Shown: positions 9,151 to 22,190, counted from the first letter of the stretch. The stretch is DNA of 64,000 nt from Gracilariopsis chorda (GCA_003194525.1 NBIV01000075.1:238432-302431); one strand, 5' to 3'. Notes: generated by a model from the sequence alone, not told the origin. Numbers and translations are program-made.

Positions 9151-10179
9151 TATGGCCTTCGAACTTTCATTGGAAATAGATACGCCTAGTGTTTTTTGCT
9201 TTGTCTGACTTCACATGTTTAACGTTGCCATGCGAGCAACTGGCATCGTTTCTTGCAAATCCGGGTCTAAACCGTCAATATAGACCTCCATCGGCGTGTT
9301 TACATCGTATTGACGGCTTGTGGAAGTCGTCAAGCTCGTGAAGCGATCCCTTCAATTTTGCACAGATTTTTGATCCTCCTTGGCTAACCTTCATGATATT
9401 ACGTATCAGTTTATCTCTAATCACTAAAGACTGGAAATGGTGGAGGATCTTTGAGTATATCGCATCCCACCGTGGGCCAAAAAAAGTACATTCTGCCCAC
9501 TGTCAACCATAGTTCTTCAATTTTGTTAGTGCCACTGTGAGCAGAGAACGTGTTTTGCTTATGTGTCGTTTTGTTTCTTCTATGTTCTGCATCACATCCT
9601 TTTGCTACTGGGTCACGTGGTTCATTCGTCTTCGATATTTTTCAAGCTGCGTCGAGTCCAAACCATCAGCGCTGAGCGCGCTCGATTCATTTCACTTTTC
9701 TGCCAACTTCAGATTCTTGCCAGCTAAAGACTTCATCTCAGTTTTCTGACGCCGCAGCAGCGGGTCAACGACTGCCGACGAACCGCACGTCATTATCCTG
9801 TTGCACGCAAAATAGAGTTCTTTTGTCCTTCGAAAAAATGTGAAGTGGGAATCTGAGGAGGCAGTCTAGTTCGATCAGACACCTGCCGGTGGTTCTGGTG
9901 TACTGGCTCCTGGCCGTTCTTCTAGGAGGACTCCTGTCTAGCTACCTATTTGACTGCGTGGGTTGCAGGATTCCCAAATTGGAAGCACTATAACTGGGTT
10001 CAACTTGATTCCGTTTGAATCAAGTTGTATTCGGTTTTGCTCTTTGGGCTCCTGCCCAGCATGACCAGGTTCTGCACCACACTGACCACTCCAGGCATCC
10101 AGCGCAAAACGAATTGGCATCTTGGTTCCATATAGGCTACGGTCAGATTAGAAATATCAAGATCAGCAGCACTAAGTAG

Positions 10180-10780
10180 ATTAACAAGCAAAAGGAACGA
10201 GCAGCCTTGAAGCGCAAGAGATCGGAGCACGGGAACGACATAATCGACGACCCGCGCAAAGAAGATGGCCAAAACCTCTCGTCGGGAACGTAAAGGCACG
10301 GTGCAAACTGAATGGAATCTTGGAACAAATTGAAATCGTTCGTAACACCGAAGGGCATATCGTTCCAAACACTTCGATCATTAGCATCGCTCGTCTTCAA
10401 GAGGCCAAATCTCTATTGGCGGGGGTTGGCTACTACAAATCTCGCTGAGCCCAAAGACACTGGATTGTATTCCACCGCTCCTGTAGACGTGAAGCTCGTC
10501 CCAATGTACACGGAAGTCGTCAAGAACAAGATGTACCTGAACTTGATACGTCAAAAATGTAAGAAGATGACCTATGAAACAGCTGAGCAGTTTGAAACTG
10601 ACTTGGACTTAATAAAATCCAACGCTCGCTTATTCAACAAGAGTGTAGATGTGCGATAGATGTGCAAAAATGCGGGGTTACTACTTGAAGTTGCTCGGGA
10701 ACAAGTGCAGAAGCGATCAGATTGACATTGGAGCCGCTGCTGAGATGGCGAAACTGGATAAATGTGAAGCAAAAGCCTAG
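10180..10780 (+). pseudogene. TAF1-type bromodomain fragment, U2
   Basis: Copy of the U1 fragment with extra indels: an added base near 10252, one near 10306 and changes around 10660-10725. The N-terminal charged part is therefore also out of frame. The bromodomain core (10312-10659) remains open as in U1. Confidence 0.6.
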
Positions 10781-11639
10781 CAATACTAGACAGACAGACG
10801 TTTGTTTGTTGTCCAGAAAGGCACGCTTCACTCATTCCGAATCACGGATACTGGCCAAGAATTGCTCTCTCTTTCTCTTTCTCTCTTATTAGACCATTCC
10901 AGACGGCTGGAGTTGCCTCCGAGGAAACCGTTTTGTAACCCGAGAGCAAAGGTCCCGAAAGCAAACTCAGTTGCTGATTAATTCGCTCGCTTTTGCCAAA
11001 AATCCGCACTTGTCGGATGGTGGAGTAATGTATGAAGGGTACGTGCCCTTGTATCTAACTATGGTAGCGCTTTGGTTTCATGACGTGACCCCACGGAATA
11101 ATGAGTCGAAACAACGCGTTACAAAGCAGGTAAACTTATAAAGTATCATATGGGGCTTCAACATCAGCAAGTCTGGATCCGACCGTTGTGGCCATTGATG
11201 TGCTTCAGCGCTTCTATTTCGTTTGTTATCATTTGCTAGCATTCACTGTTTGAAAGCATCTGCTCACGTCACGTCTGCCATGTATTTGACTGAATCTGAA
11301 CGTTTGAAAGCTCAGCCTGTCTGATTTTGGAATATCAGTACGTCAAACGAACAATACGTCAAACGAACAGTGAAGTTTAATTAATAAAATAATTAACAAA
11401 CACGCGCGTGTTGAGACTTGTGGGACCGCCAGTCCGCCGCAGAAAATATTTTTGATCGCGCTTCATTATCGAACTGTAAGGGTATCATGAACCGACGGCC
11501 GTCGCTATCTCAGATCTGCAGGCCCGAGCGTGTAGTATCCTGTCGGAACTTCTCTCCATAGCTCACTCACCTCCTCCCTACTTCCTTCGATACCTGTACT
11601 AGCTCGGGCACTGAGCATAGTTCTTTCAGGATTCACCAC

Positions 11640-12819
11640 ATGGATCTAAACATGTCCAACTTTCCGTGTGATGTGCTTCAACGCATTTTTCAGTATTGGA
11701 GTTAGCATTTTCAGTATTGGAGTTAGGGAAGTGTGGCGCCCAGCTCATGGAGAATACGCGCACTTGTCTGTGTCCTCCGCGGAGGATGTTGAAGGTGGCT
11801 ATCGCCTTCTTTTCAAACCAGACCGTGACGATTTTCGGGGAATCCCTGAAGTTTTCACATTGATGCAGTGCGCACAAGTGTGTAAGGTGTGGTCAGACGC
11901 CATCATTGAAAAGCGGTTTTGGGATTCAAATGTTACCACCATGCTTGGTGAACAGTATGCGGAGCCTTGGAAACTCGGACGAAGGTGGAACGCTCTGTTT
12001 GCGCATGTACCTGTACCGATACTCGGTACAATGGATCAGTTTCTTTCAAACATAGGAAAGATTGAGACATCGATTCGTAGAGGGCGCCCGAGTTTTCACG
12101 TATACCTGCCTCTCTCTAGTGATCGAAGACGTGAAACCATCAGGGCATGGTGTAGTTTGGAACCATTTCTTCGGACGAAGGCTTTGCATCTCAAAGTTTC
12201 GAATATGACGACAGGAGATGATGATTTATTTAGAGGCAAACGGGTTGGCTTTAAAACGTTAACGCTCAACGAGTGGCCTTTACTGCAGAGCTTGGACGTT
12301 GACCTTGCAGAAAACGGCATCCTTTCTCCCGCAATGGTGAGATCTCGAACGGAGCTCGATTCAAAACTAGAGCATGTCGTAAGAGCAAACCTGCCGTTTC
12401 CCTGTCTCAAGAAACTGTCTTTACCCACACCTCCAAATGGCCGTGGAGCACAGCTTGTGACTCTAGTCGCGCCAAAAGTTGAACACTGCTTCATTTTCAA
12501 TTCTGGATACAGCAACGACCCACCGGGTGGGGATATGCACTGTAACTGCATTTGGCACTCCCAATTTCTTCAAGAGGATAAGAAATATAGAACCTTTGTC
12601 ACACCGTACTTCCTGCATGCGTTTCTGTGGCTCGGGCCCAAAGCCATTGGGTACGAAAGATGGATATGGGAATGGTTCTCGAGAAAGTCACACTGTCCAG
12701 ATTATGGAGTTCTTATATCTGAGCGGAGAGATGGAAAGGTCTATGAGGTTGGCTTCACTCTCAAACAGTTTTTCGAAGAGGAAGATCTTCGAGAAATCTC
12801 TATTCCTTTTCGTGCTTAA
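11640..12819 (+). pseudogene. F-box-like gene, U2, frameshifted near the start
   Basis: The start ATG at 11640 is kept, but one extra T (five instead of four) near 11687 shifts the frame after DVLQRIF and leads to an early stop. The rest of the coding region (from about 11690) is intact and identical to U1. The change is a homopolymer length difference, so a sequence error is possible. Confidence 0.6.
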
Positions 12820-12949
12820 GTGCAGAAGGCTTTCAGAACCTGCTTAACCATGTTGTAAATTTATTGGAGCAGCTTTGTAGCTTTTGGGCGCAGTTAGAAT
12901 CAGTTAGGTGCTGCGCTGAAAAGCTTAAGTAGGTCGCGGCGCGTACGGC

Positions 12950-13846
12950 ATGGTGTGCGCCGCTTTTGACCACGTCAACCAACAACAAGTTGCCATCAAG
13001 AGAATAAACGGCGTCACTCAAGAAGAGACAGACTGTAGGAGAACCCTGCGTGAAATGCTTTTACTTCGTCATTTCACTCATGAACATATTATCTCTTTGA
13101 AGGACGTCTACACCCCAGCCGTGAATATGCACAACTTTCAGGAGGTCTACTTCGTCACTGACCTAATGGAGTTCGACCTTCATCAACTCATCTCAAGCAA
13201 CCAGCCCATTAGTGCTGACCACACTCGGTACCTAACCTATCAGCTTCTTAACGGTCTTAAGTACATTCATTCCGCTGGTGTACTTCACAGAGACTTGAAG
13301 CCATCTAACATTCTGCTAACGCAAGAATGTCAACTCAAAATATGCGATCTTGGGTTGGCGCGTGATGCCCCACGCACCCCGTACACGCAAAACCGCATAT
13401 CTTCTTATACCGCAACTCGGTGGTATCGCGCCCCTGAGATTATGTTTGGAGCACCTTATACTTCGGCCGTCGATGTTTGGAGTGTTGGTTGTATTGTGGC
13501 AGAGATATTACTTCGAAGACCCATTTTTCCGGGAAGAACGTACGAGGAGCAGCTCGTCAAAGTGGCACAAACCCTTGGTCCACCACCTCCTGATCTGCTT
13601 AAATCGCTTGCACCACCGGCAGCGCGAAAGTTTGCCCAATCACGACTTAGTCACTTTCCAAAGCGTGATGTCAGGAACTTGTTTCCGTACGCACCACAAG
13701 CTTTGTGTGACCTGCTGGCCAGAATGTTTGAGTATGATCCCAGCAAGCGTATTACCGTTGTTGACGCTTTAACTCATCCATATCTCGTGGCTGTGAGTAT
13801 TGGGCCGCGAACGGGATCTGTTGGTATCGCTTCAGTGCCTCTGTAA
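12950..13846 (+). CDS. MAP-kinase-like protein, U2 (SSY form)
   Basis: 298 aa, as U1 except at the activation motif. ATATCTTCTTAT encodes I-S-S-Y, so the phosphorylatable Thr of T-x-Y is Ser, with a second silent change in the next codons. The upstream spacer lacks one G near 12914. The same missing glycine-loop start applies. Confidence 0.72.
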   Translation: MVCAAFDHVNQQQVAIKRINGVTQEETDCRRTLREMLLLRHFTHEHIISLKDVYTPAVNMHNFQEVYFVTDLMEFDLHQLISSNQPISADHTRYLTYQLLNGLKYIHSAGVLHRDLKPSNILLTQECQLKICDLGLARDAPRTPYTQNRISSYTATRWYRAPEIMFGAPYTSAVDVWSVGCIVAEILLRRPIFPGRTYEEQLVKVAQTLGPPPPDLLKSLAPPAARKFAQSRLSHFPKRDVRNLFPYAPQALCDLLARMFEYDPSKRITVVDALTHPYLVAVSIGPRTGSVGIASVPL

Positions 13847-14772
13847 CCTCGGTGGATATGCTTTCTGGCGTGTATGGTTTTACCGCTGAAGCCTCTTGTT
13901 CATAGAGAAGTGGTTCAGAGGTGGGCTGATGCTCATCAGATGATATGCTCACGACCTGTAGAACACCTTCGAAAGAGAATCAAAACGGCCGAAAGTGCGG
14001 CAGGGCAATAATCATGTCGCGTTTTGGAGCCATTTGCATGAGCTTTGCCATGATAATGGCAATACGTGATCCATTTATCACGCATACCAATGCTAAACCC
14101 TCCCGTTGAGCCACAAAACTGTATCGGCCGCCGCTGATATTGCCTGAAACTGTCGTGACGCGAATACTATGCTTCTGTAGGCACTCTTCTAAGAAGAATG
14201 ATAACGAAGCGTCGGAGTCCAACATAGCCCAGTCTTCAACATGATATATGAGGACCGGGGTATACATGAGTTTGTCCACATCGTTCGGGGCAGCTGCCAA
14301 GGAATTTAAATTCGGATCTCTACTCCCGCTGGCCGACATAATATCGGCACTCACTAATGCTTCATGATCGAATTTATCGTGCCCCATCAAGGCTCGAAGT
14401 TCAGCGTCGCTACATTCTTCGCCGTGTTGAACGTTCAACGCGGTGTCGCCTCTAATGCCCTTAATCTTTACACTGACTGTCTGTGGCTGTTTGTCGTTTT
14501 TGTCGGCGCGTTTATGTCCAGCTTCTACGGTTCTTTGCAATCAAAACACTTACCATCTTACCGCATTCGTCTTCGTGTGTCCGCGTCACAATGCTTTTCT
14601 TTGACATGCTCGTTCTCTTTGGTCTTGAAGCGGTACTTATCAGTGGAATTTCGGGTTTAGTTGCAGTGCGCGCAGCGTATTTTCTTGCTCTCGGTGGGAT
14701 TTGCGTTGCCGTTTTTGCTTTTGTTAGAGTTCTGTTCAGCCTTCTGGCTGGACTTTCGAGAGTAGTCTGCAC
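13752..14772 (-). pseudogene. Retroelement gag-protease fragment, U2
   Basis: Protease ORF at 13980-14540 with the D-S-D site, preceded by an 86-codon gag tail (14512-14772) rich in Arg, Lys, Thr and Ser that ends beside the split zinc knuckle. The in-frame TGA after PHFRPF is shared with U1. Confidence 0.6.
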
Positions 14773-15652
14773 TTATGGCCTTCGAACTTTCATTGGAAAT
14801 AGATACGCCTAGTGTTTTTTGCTTTGTCTGACTTCACATGTTTAACGTTGCCATGCGAGCAACTGGCATCGTTTCTTGCAAATCCGGGTCTAAACCGTCA
14901 ATATAGACCTCCATCGGCGTGTTTACATCGTATTGACGGCTTGTGGAAGTCGTCAAGCTCGTGAAGCGATCCCTTCAATTTTGCACAGATTTTGATCCTC
15001 CTTGGCTAACCTTCATGATATTACGTATCAGTTTATCTCTAATCACTAAAGACTGGAAATGGTGGAGGATCTTTGAGTATATCGCATCCCACCGTGGGCC
15101 AAAAAAAGTACATTCTGCCCACTGTCAACCATAGTTCTTCAATTTTGTTAGTGCCACTGTGAGCAGAGAACGTGTTTTGCTTATGTGTCGTTTTGTTTCT
15201 TCTATGTTCTGCATCACATCCTTTTGCTACTGGGTCACGTGGTTCATTCGTCTTCGATATTTTTCAAGCTGCGTCGAGTCCAAACCATCAGCGCTGAGCG
15301 CGCTCGATTCATTTCACTTTTCTGCCAACTTCAGATTCTTGCCAGCTAAAGACTTCATCTCAGTTTTCTGACGCCGCAGCAGCGGGTCAACGACTGCCGA
15401 CGAACCGCACGTCATTATCCTGTTGCACGCAAAATAGAGTTCTTTTGTCCTTCGAAAAAATGTGAAGTGGGAATCTGAGGAGGCAGTCTAGTTCGATCAG
15501 ACACCTGCCGGTGGTTCTGGTGTACTGGCTCCTGGCCGTTCTTCTAGGAGGACTCCTGTCTAGCTACCTATTTGACTGCGTGGGTTGCAGGATTCCCAAA
15601 TGGGAAGCACTATAACTGGGTTCAACTTGATTCCGTTTGAATCAAGTTGTAT

Positions 15653-16490
15653 CGAATTTGCTGAAGTGCTGGTGGTATCTGAGGAAAGGCAGTCCTACGT
15701 TCAAGATCAGGCAAGCAACCTGCCGGTGGGTTCTGAATGTGTACTGGCATCCTGGCCGTTTGCTTCTAGACCGCAGAATGACTCCGTGTCTAGCGTACCT
15801 ATTTGGTAAAGCTGCGTGGGTCTGCAGGATTCCACAAATTGGAAGCACTATAACTGCAAGGTTTCATCGCACTTGATTCCAGTTTGAATCAAGTTGTATT
15901 CGGTTTTGCTCTTTGGGCTCCTGACCCCGCATAGACCAGGTTGCTGCACCACACTGACCAAGTTCTTACAGGCATCCAGCGCAAAACGCAAAATCTGGCA
16001 TCTTGGTTCCATATACGGCTACGCGCTCAGATTACCACGTCAAAAATATCAAGATCAGCAACTGCGCGACTAAGTAGAGTTAACAAGCACAAAGGAACTG
16101 AGCAGGCCTTGAAGGTCGACCTTCATCATCGCTCAAGAGAGATCGGAGCTCGGTACGACATAATCGACTTCGTTAAAGATGTAGTACATTCATTCGGGAA
16201 CGTAAAGACACGGTCTAACAATGCTCTTGAATGTCAACATCGTTCCGCGAACTTGGGTTGGCGCTTCCAAACGCACCCCGTTACACGCAAAACCGCATAT
16301 CTTCTTCTATACCGGGGGTGGTGCTACGCCCCTGAGCCCAAACGACGAGTATTTTATTTTGTAGTGTGAAGCTCAGTCCAATTACTTCGAAGACCCAGTT
16401 TTTCCAAGATGAACGATACCAGTCAAAATGTCAATGGCACAAACCCTTGGAATCCACCACCATCCTGATCTGCTTAAATCGCTTGCACTC
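15653..16490 (+). other. Blended segment of U3
   Basis: Begins as a noisy second copy of the stretch just before it (15480-15650). It then alternates between the TAF1-fragment region and the kinase region: GACCTTCATCA from the kinase is followed within a few bases by AGAGATCGGAGC and GACATAATCGAC from the TAF1 region. Such interleaving is not expected from recombination. No gene is intact here. Confidence 0.6.
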
Positions 16491-16728
16491 ACCTTGCTGA
16501 GGCGCGAAAGTTTGCCCAATCACGACTTAGTCACTTTCCAAAGCGTGATGTCAGGAACTTGTTTCCGTACGCTCACCACAAGCTTTGTGTGACCTGCTGG
16601 CCAGAATGTTTGAGTATGATCCCAGCAAGCGTATTACCGTTGTTGACGCTTTAACTCATCCATATCTCGTGGCTGTGAGTATTGGGCCGCGAACGGGATC
16701 TGTTGGTATCGCTCAGTGCCTCTAACCT
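16491..16728 (+). pseudogene. MAPK-like gene C-terminal remnant, U3
   Basis: Matches the last ~80 codons of the kinase genes (from the GCGCGAAAGTTTGCCC region to the stop), with a few indels. The N-lobe, catalytic loop and activation segment are missing. Confidence 0.7.
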
Positions 16729-17290
16729 ACAATATGAGAGACGTGTATGACAATGCGAAGCCTCTTGTTCAGAGAAGTTTCAGAGGTGGCTGATGCTCAA
16801 CGATGGCTCACGCCAGTAGAACAGTTCTTATCAGGTACGAAAGGTGATGGGCGAATGTGTTCGGTCCCAGCCATTTGATTTCTTTGATAGCTTGAGTCTC
16901 CATTTCAGTACCTAAAAGCCAATTGTCAAAAATCGGCCCGCCCAATATTTATGGATCAGCGACGCCATTGCTCAGTTCCACTTTCTAAGAAACATTATTG
17001 TCTTCTCTCCATGCATAGTTGCTCGATGATTAACCCCTATTTTGCGTCACATACATTCCCAGCTCCGTACTTACGGACGATTACCCGCTGGCTTCTTTTG
17101 AGTTCCATCACTAATGCTTCATGATCGAATTTATCGTGCTCTGCGGCTCGAAGTTCAGCGTCGCTACATTCTTCGCCGTGTTGAACGTTCAACGCGGTGT
17201 CGCCTCAAATGCCCTTAATCTTTACACTGACTGTCTGTGGCATTTGTCGTTTAGCCGGCGCTTTATGTCCAGCTTCTACGGTTCTTTGCA
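16729..17290 (-). pseudogene. Scrambled gag-protease remnant, U3
   Basis: About 16880-17105 alternates between unit sequence and sequence resembling the gag-protease junction of Copia A (2030-2310), for example GAACATTATTGT, CCGTACTTAC and GAGTTCCAT in the same order and orientation. From 17106 it returns to the normal unit sequence. No open frame survives. Confidence 0.5.
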
Positions 17291-18493
17291 ATGAAAACAC
17301 TTACCATCTTACCGCATTCGTCTTCGTGTCCGCAATCAGCATTTTCTTTTATTGTCTCTAGCAGACTTGAAAGACTATCGTGGAATTTTCGGGTTTAGTT
17401 GCAGTGCGCGCGATTTTTTTGCTCTCGGTGGGATTTGTTGCCGTTTTCTTTTTTTAGAGTTCTGTTCAGCCTCTGGCTGGACTTTCGAGAGTAGTCTACC
17501 TCTGCCTCGAACTTTCATTGGAAAGAGATACGCCAGTGTTTTGCTTTGTCTGACTTCACATGTTTAACGTTGCCATGCGAGCAACTGGATCGTTTCTTGC
17601 AAATCCGGGTCTAAACCAATATAGACCTCCATCGGCGTGTTTACATCGTATTGACGGCTTGTGGAAGTCGTCAAGCTCGTGAAGCGATCCCTTCAATTTT
17701 GCACAGATTTTGATCCTCCTTGGCTAACCTTCATATATTACGTATCAGTTTATCTCTACACAAGACTGGAAATGGAGGATCTTTGAGTATCGCATCCCAC
17801 CGTGGGCCAAAAAAAGTACATTCTGCCCACTGTCAACCATAGTTTTCAATTTTGTTAGTGCCACTGTGAGCAGAACGTGTTTTTGTTATGTGTGTTTATG
17901 TGTGCTGCATACATTTTGCTACTGGGTCACGTGGTTCATTCGTCTTCGATATTTTTCAAGCTGCGTCGAGTCCAAACCATCAGCGCTGAGCGCGCTCGAT
18001 TCATTTCACTTTTCTGCCAACTTCAGATTCTTGCCAGCTAAAGACTTCATCTCAGTTTTCTGACGCCGCAGCAGCGGGTCAACGACTGCCGACGAACCGC
18101 ACGTCATTATCCTGTTGCACGCAAAATAGAGTTCTTTTGTCCTTCGAAAAAATGTGAAGTGGGAATCTGAGGAGGCAGTCTAGTTCGATCAGACACCTGC
18201 CGGTGGTTCTGGTGTACTGGCTCCTGGCCGTTCTTCTAGGAGGACTCCTGTCTAGCTACCTATTTGACTGCGTGGGTTGCAGGATTCCCAAATTGGAAGC
18301 ACTATAACTGGGTTCAACTTGATTCCGTTTGAATCAAGTTGTATTCGGTTTTGCTCTTTGGGCTCCTGCCCAGCATGACCAGGTTCTGCACCACACTGAC
18401 CACTCCAGGCATCCAGCGCAAAACGAATTGGCATCTTGGTTCCATATAGGCTACGGTCAGATTAGAAATATCAAGATCAGCAGCACTAAGTAG

Positions 18494-19091
18494 ATTAACA
18501 AGCAAAAGGAACGAGCAGCCTTGAAGCGCAAGAGATCGGAGCACGGGAACGACATAATCGACGACCGCGCAAAGAAGATGGCCAAAACCTCTCGTCGGGA
18601 ACGTAAAGGCACGGTGCAACTGAATGGAATCTTGGAACAAATTGAAATCGTTCGTAACACCGAAGGGCATATCGTTCCAAACACTTCGATCATTAGCATC
18701 GCTCGTCTTCAAGAGGCCAAATCTCTATTGGCGGGGGTTGGCTACTACAAATCTCGCTGAGCCCAAAGACACTGGATTGTATTCCACCGCTCCTGTAGAC
18801 GTGAAGCTCGTCCCAATGTACACGGAAGTCGTCAAGAACAAGATGTACCTGAACTTGATACGTCAAAAATGTAAGAAGATGACCTATGAAACAGCTGAGC
18901 AGTTTGAAACTGACTTGGACTTAATAAAATCCAACGCTCGCTTATTCAACAAGAGTGTAGATGTGCGATAGATAGTGCAAAATGCGGGGTTACTACTTGA
19001 AGTTGCTCGGGAACAAGTGCAGAAGCGATCAGATGACATTGGAGCCGCTGCTGAGATGGCGAAACTGGATAAATGTGAAGCAAAAGCCTAG
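18494..19091 (+). pseudogene. TAF1-type bromodomain fragment, U4
   Basis: Identical layout to U1: frame change near 18755 and an in-frame TAG at 18969-18971 before the IVQNAGLLLEV tail. Confidence 0.6.
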
Positions 19092-19962
19092 CAATACTAG
19101 ACAGACAGACGTTTGTTTGTTGTCCAGAAAGGCACGCTTCACTCATTCCGAATCACGGATACTGGCCAAGAATTGCTCTCTCTTTCTCTTTCTCTCTTAT
19201 TAGACCATTCCAGACGGCTGGAGTTGCCTCCGAGGAAACCGTTTTGTAACCCGAGAGCAAAGGTCCCGAAAGCAAACTCAGTTTGCTGATTAATTCGCTC
19301 GCTTTGCCAAAAATCCGCACTTGTCGGATGGTGGAGTAATGTATGAAGGGTACGTGCCCTTGTATCTAACTATGGTAGCGCTTTGGTTCATGACGTGACC
19401 CACGGAATAAAGGTCGACAACAACGCGTTACAAAGCAGGTAAACTTATAAAGTATCATAATGGGGCTTCAGACATCAGAAGTCTGGATCCGACCGTTGTG
19501 GCCATTGATGTGCTTCAGCCAGTTCTATTTCGTTTGTTATATCATTTGCTAGCATTCACTGTTGAAAAGCATCTGCTCACGTCACGTCTGCCATTATTTG
19601 ACTGAATCTGAACGTTTGAAAGCTCAGCCTGTCTGATTTTGGAATATCAGTACGTCAAACGAAACAATACGTCAAACGAACAGTGAAGTTTAATTAATAA
19701 AATAATTAACAAAACACGCGCGTGTTGAGACTTGTGGGACCAGCCAGTCCGCCACAGAAATATTATTGATCGCGCTTCATTATCGAACTGTAAGGTATCA
19801 TGAACCGACGGCCGTCGCTATTCTCAGATCTGCAGGCCCGAGCGTGTAGTATCCCCTGTTCGGAACTTCTCTCCATAGCTCACTCACCTCCTCGCACTAC
19901 TTCCTTCGATACTGTACTAGATCGGGCACTGAGCATGAGTTCTTGTATCAGGATTCACCACA

Positions 19963-21162
19963 ATGGATCTAAACATGTCCAACTTTCCCGTGTGATGTGC
20001 TTCAACGCATTTTCAGTATTGGAGTTAGCATTTTCAGTATTGGAGTTAGGGAAGTGGTGGGCCAGCGCCAGCTCATGGAGAATACGCGCCACTTGTCTGT
20101 GGTCCTCACGCGGAAGGATGTTGAGGTGGCTATCAGCCTTCTTTTCAAACCAGAGCCGTGACGATTTTCGGGGGAATCCCTGAAGTTTTCACATTGATTG
20201 CAGTGCGCACAAGTGTGTAAGGTGTGGTCAGACGCCATCATTGAAAAGCCGGTTTTGGGATTCAAATGTTACCCACCATGCTTGGTGAACAGTATGCGGA
20301 GCCTTGGAAACTCGGACGAAGGTGGAACGCTCTGTTTGCGCAATGTACCTGTACCGATACTCGGTACAATGGATCAGTTTCTTTCAAACATAGGAAAAGA
20401 TTGAGACATCGATTCGTAGAGGGCGCCCGAGTTTTCACGTATACCTGCCTCTCTCTAGTGATCGAAGACGTGAAAACCATCAGGGCATGGTGTAGTTTGG
20501 AACCATTTCTTCGACGAAGGCTTTGCATCTCAAAGTTTCGAATATGACGACAGGAGATGATGATTTATTTAGAGGCAAAACGGGTTGGCTTTAAAAAACG
20601 TTAACGCTCAACGAGTGGCCTTTACTGCAGAGCTTGGACGTTGACCTTGCCAGAAAACGGCATCCTTTCTCCCGCAATGGTGAGATCTCGAACGGAGCTC
20701 GATTCAAAACTAGAGCATGTCGTAAGAGCAAACCTGCCGTTTCCCTGTCTCAAGAAACTGTCTTTACCCACACCTCCAAATGGCCGTGGAGCACAGCTTG
20801 TGACTCTAGTCGCGCCAAAAGTTGAACACTGCTTCATTTTCAATTCTGGATACAGCAACGACCCACCGGGTGGGGATATGCACTGTAACTGCATTTGGCA
20901 CTCCCAATTTCTTCAAGAGGATAAGAAATATAGAACCTTTGTCACACCGTACTTCCTGCATGCGTTTCTGTGGCTCGGGCCCAAAGCCATTGGGTACGAA
21001 AGATGGATATGGGAATGGTTCTCGAGAAAGTCACACTGTCCAGATTATGGAGTTCTTATATCTGAGCGGAGAGATGGAAAGGTCTATGAGGTTGGCTTCA
21101 CTCTCAAACAGTTTTTCGAAGAGGAAGATCTTCGAGAAATCTCTATTCCTTTTCGTGCTTAA
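19963..21162 (+). pseudogene. F-box-like gene, U4, many frameshifts
   Basis: The ATG is present at 19963 but at least ten small indels between 19985 and 20660 break the frame repeatedly. From 20641 the C-terminal 173 codons are open and identical to U1. The indel style (extra or missing single bases) matches the noisy zone around it. Confidence 0.65.
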
Positions 21163-21293
21163 GTGCAGAAGGCTTTCAGAACCTGCTTAACCATGTTGTA
21201 AATTTATTGGAGCAGCTTTGTAGCTTTTGGGCGCAGTTAGAATCAGTTAGGTGCTGGCGCTGAAAAGCTTAAGTAGGTCGCGGCGCGTACGGC

Positions 21294-22190
21294 ATGGTGT
21301 GCGCCGCTTTGACCACGTCAACCAACAACAAGTTGCCATCAAGAGAATAAACGGCGTCACTCAAGAAGAGACAGACTGTAGGAGAACCCTGCGTGAAATG
21401 CTTTTACTTCGTCATTTCACTCATGAACATATTATCTCTTTGAAGGACGTCTACACCCCAGCCGTGAATATGCACAACTTTCAGGAGGTCTACTTCGTCA
21501 CTGACCTAATGGAGTTCGACCTTCATCAACTCATCTCAAGCAACCAGCCCATTAGTGCTGACCACACTCGGTACCTAACCTATCAGCTTCTTAACGGTCT
21601 TAAGTACATTCATTCCGCTGGTGTACTTCACAGAGACTTGAAGCCATCTAACATTCTGCTAACGCAAGAATGTCAACTCAAAATATGCGATCTTGGGTTG
21701 GCGCGTGATGCCCCACGCACCCCGTACACGCAAAACCGCATAACTTCCTATACCGCAACTCGGTGGTATCGCGCCCCTGAGATTATGTTTGGAGCACCTT
21801 ATACTTCGGCCGTCGATGTTTTGGAGTGTTGGTTGTATTGTGGCAGAGATATTACTTCGAAGACCCATTTTTCCGGGAAGAACGTACGAGGAGCAGCTCG
21901 TCAAAGTGGCACAAACCCTTGGTCCACCACCTCCTGATCTGCTTAAATCGCTTGCACCACCGGCAGCGCGAAAGTTTGCCCAATCACGACTTAGTCACTT
22001 TCCAAAGCGTGATGTCAGGAACTTGTTTCCGTACGCACCACAAGCTTTGTGTGACCTGCTGGCCAGAATGTTTGAGTATGATCCCAGCAAGCGTATTACC
22101 GTTGTTGACGCTTTAACTCATCCATATCTCGTGGCTGTGAGTATTGGGCCGCGAACGGGATCTGTTGGTATCGCTTCAGTGCCTCTGTAA
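21294..22190 (+). pseudogene. MAP-kinase-like gene, U4 (TSY form), two frameshifts
   Basis: One T is missing near 21308 (GCTTTGACC for GCTTTTGACC) and one is added near 21822 (GATGTTTTGG for GATGTTTGG), splitting the kinase into two frames. The activation motif is ACTTCCTAT (T-S-Y) as in U1. Confidence 0.7.

Larger units (their letters stand above)
3672..9286 (+). repeat. Tandem unit U1 (5,615 bp)
   Basis: First unit of the array. Identity with the other units begins at TCCATCGGCG (3672) and the sequence left of it is unrelated. Order: about 890 bp without a convincing gene, TAF1-like fragment, about 850 bp putative regulatory spacer, F-box-like gene, MAPK-like gene, antisense gag-protease fragment. 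Confidence 0.95.
9287..14909 (+). repeat. Tandem unit U2 (5,623 bp)
   Basis: Same order as U1, differing by scattered single-base indels, for example an extra A in the poly-A near 9485 and an extra T in the F-box. The pieces without genes are 9287-10179 and 10781-11639. Confidence 0.95.
14910..17627 (+). repeat. Tandem unit U3, shortened and scrambled (2,718 bp)
   Basis: The first 740 bp match the other units up to the hairpin (15623-15649). From 15653 the sequence becomes a mixture of different unit segments with many 1-3 base insertions. Clean match returns in patches of the kinase 3' end, the gag-protease region and the unit end. The F-box gene and the kinase N-lobe are absent. Confidence 0.85.

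Noticed and set aside
16729-17110. A real gene conversion between U3 and Copia A
   Set aside because: The similarity to 2030-2310 occurs as short alternating patches with extra bases at each switch, which suits read misalignment better than a conversion tract.
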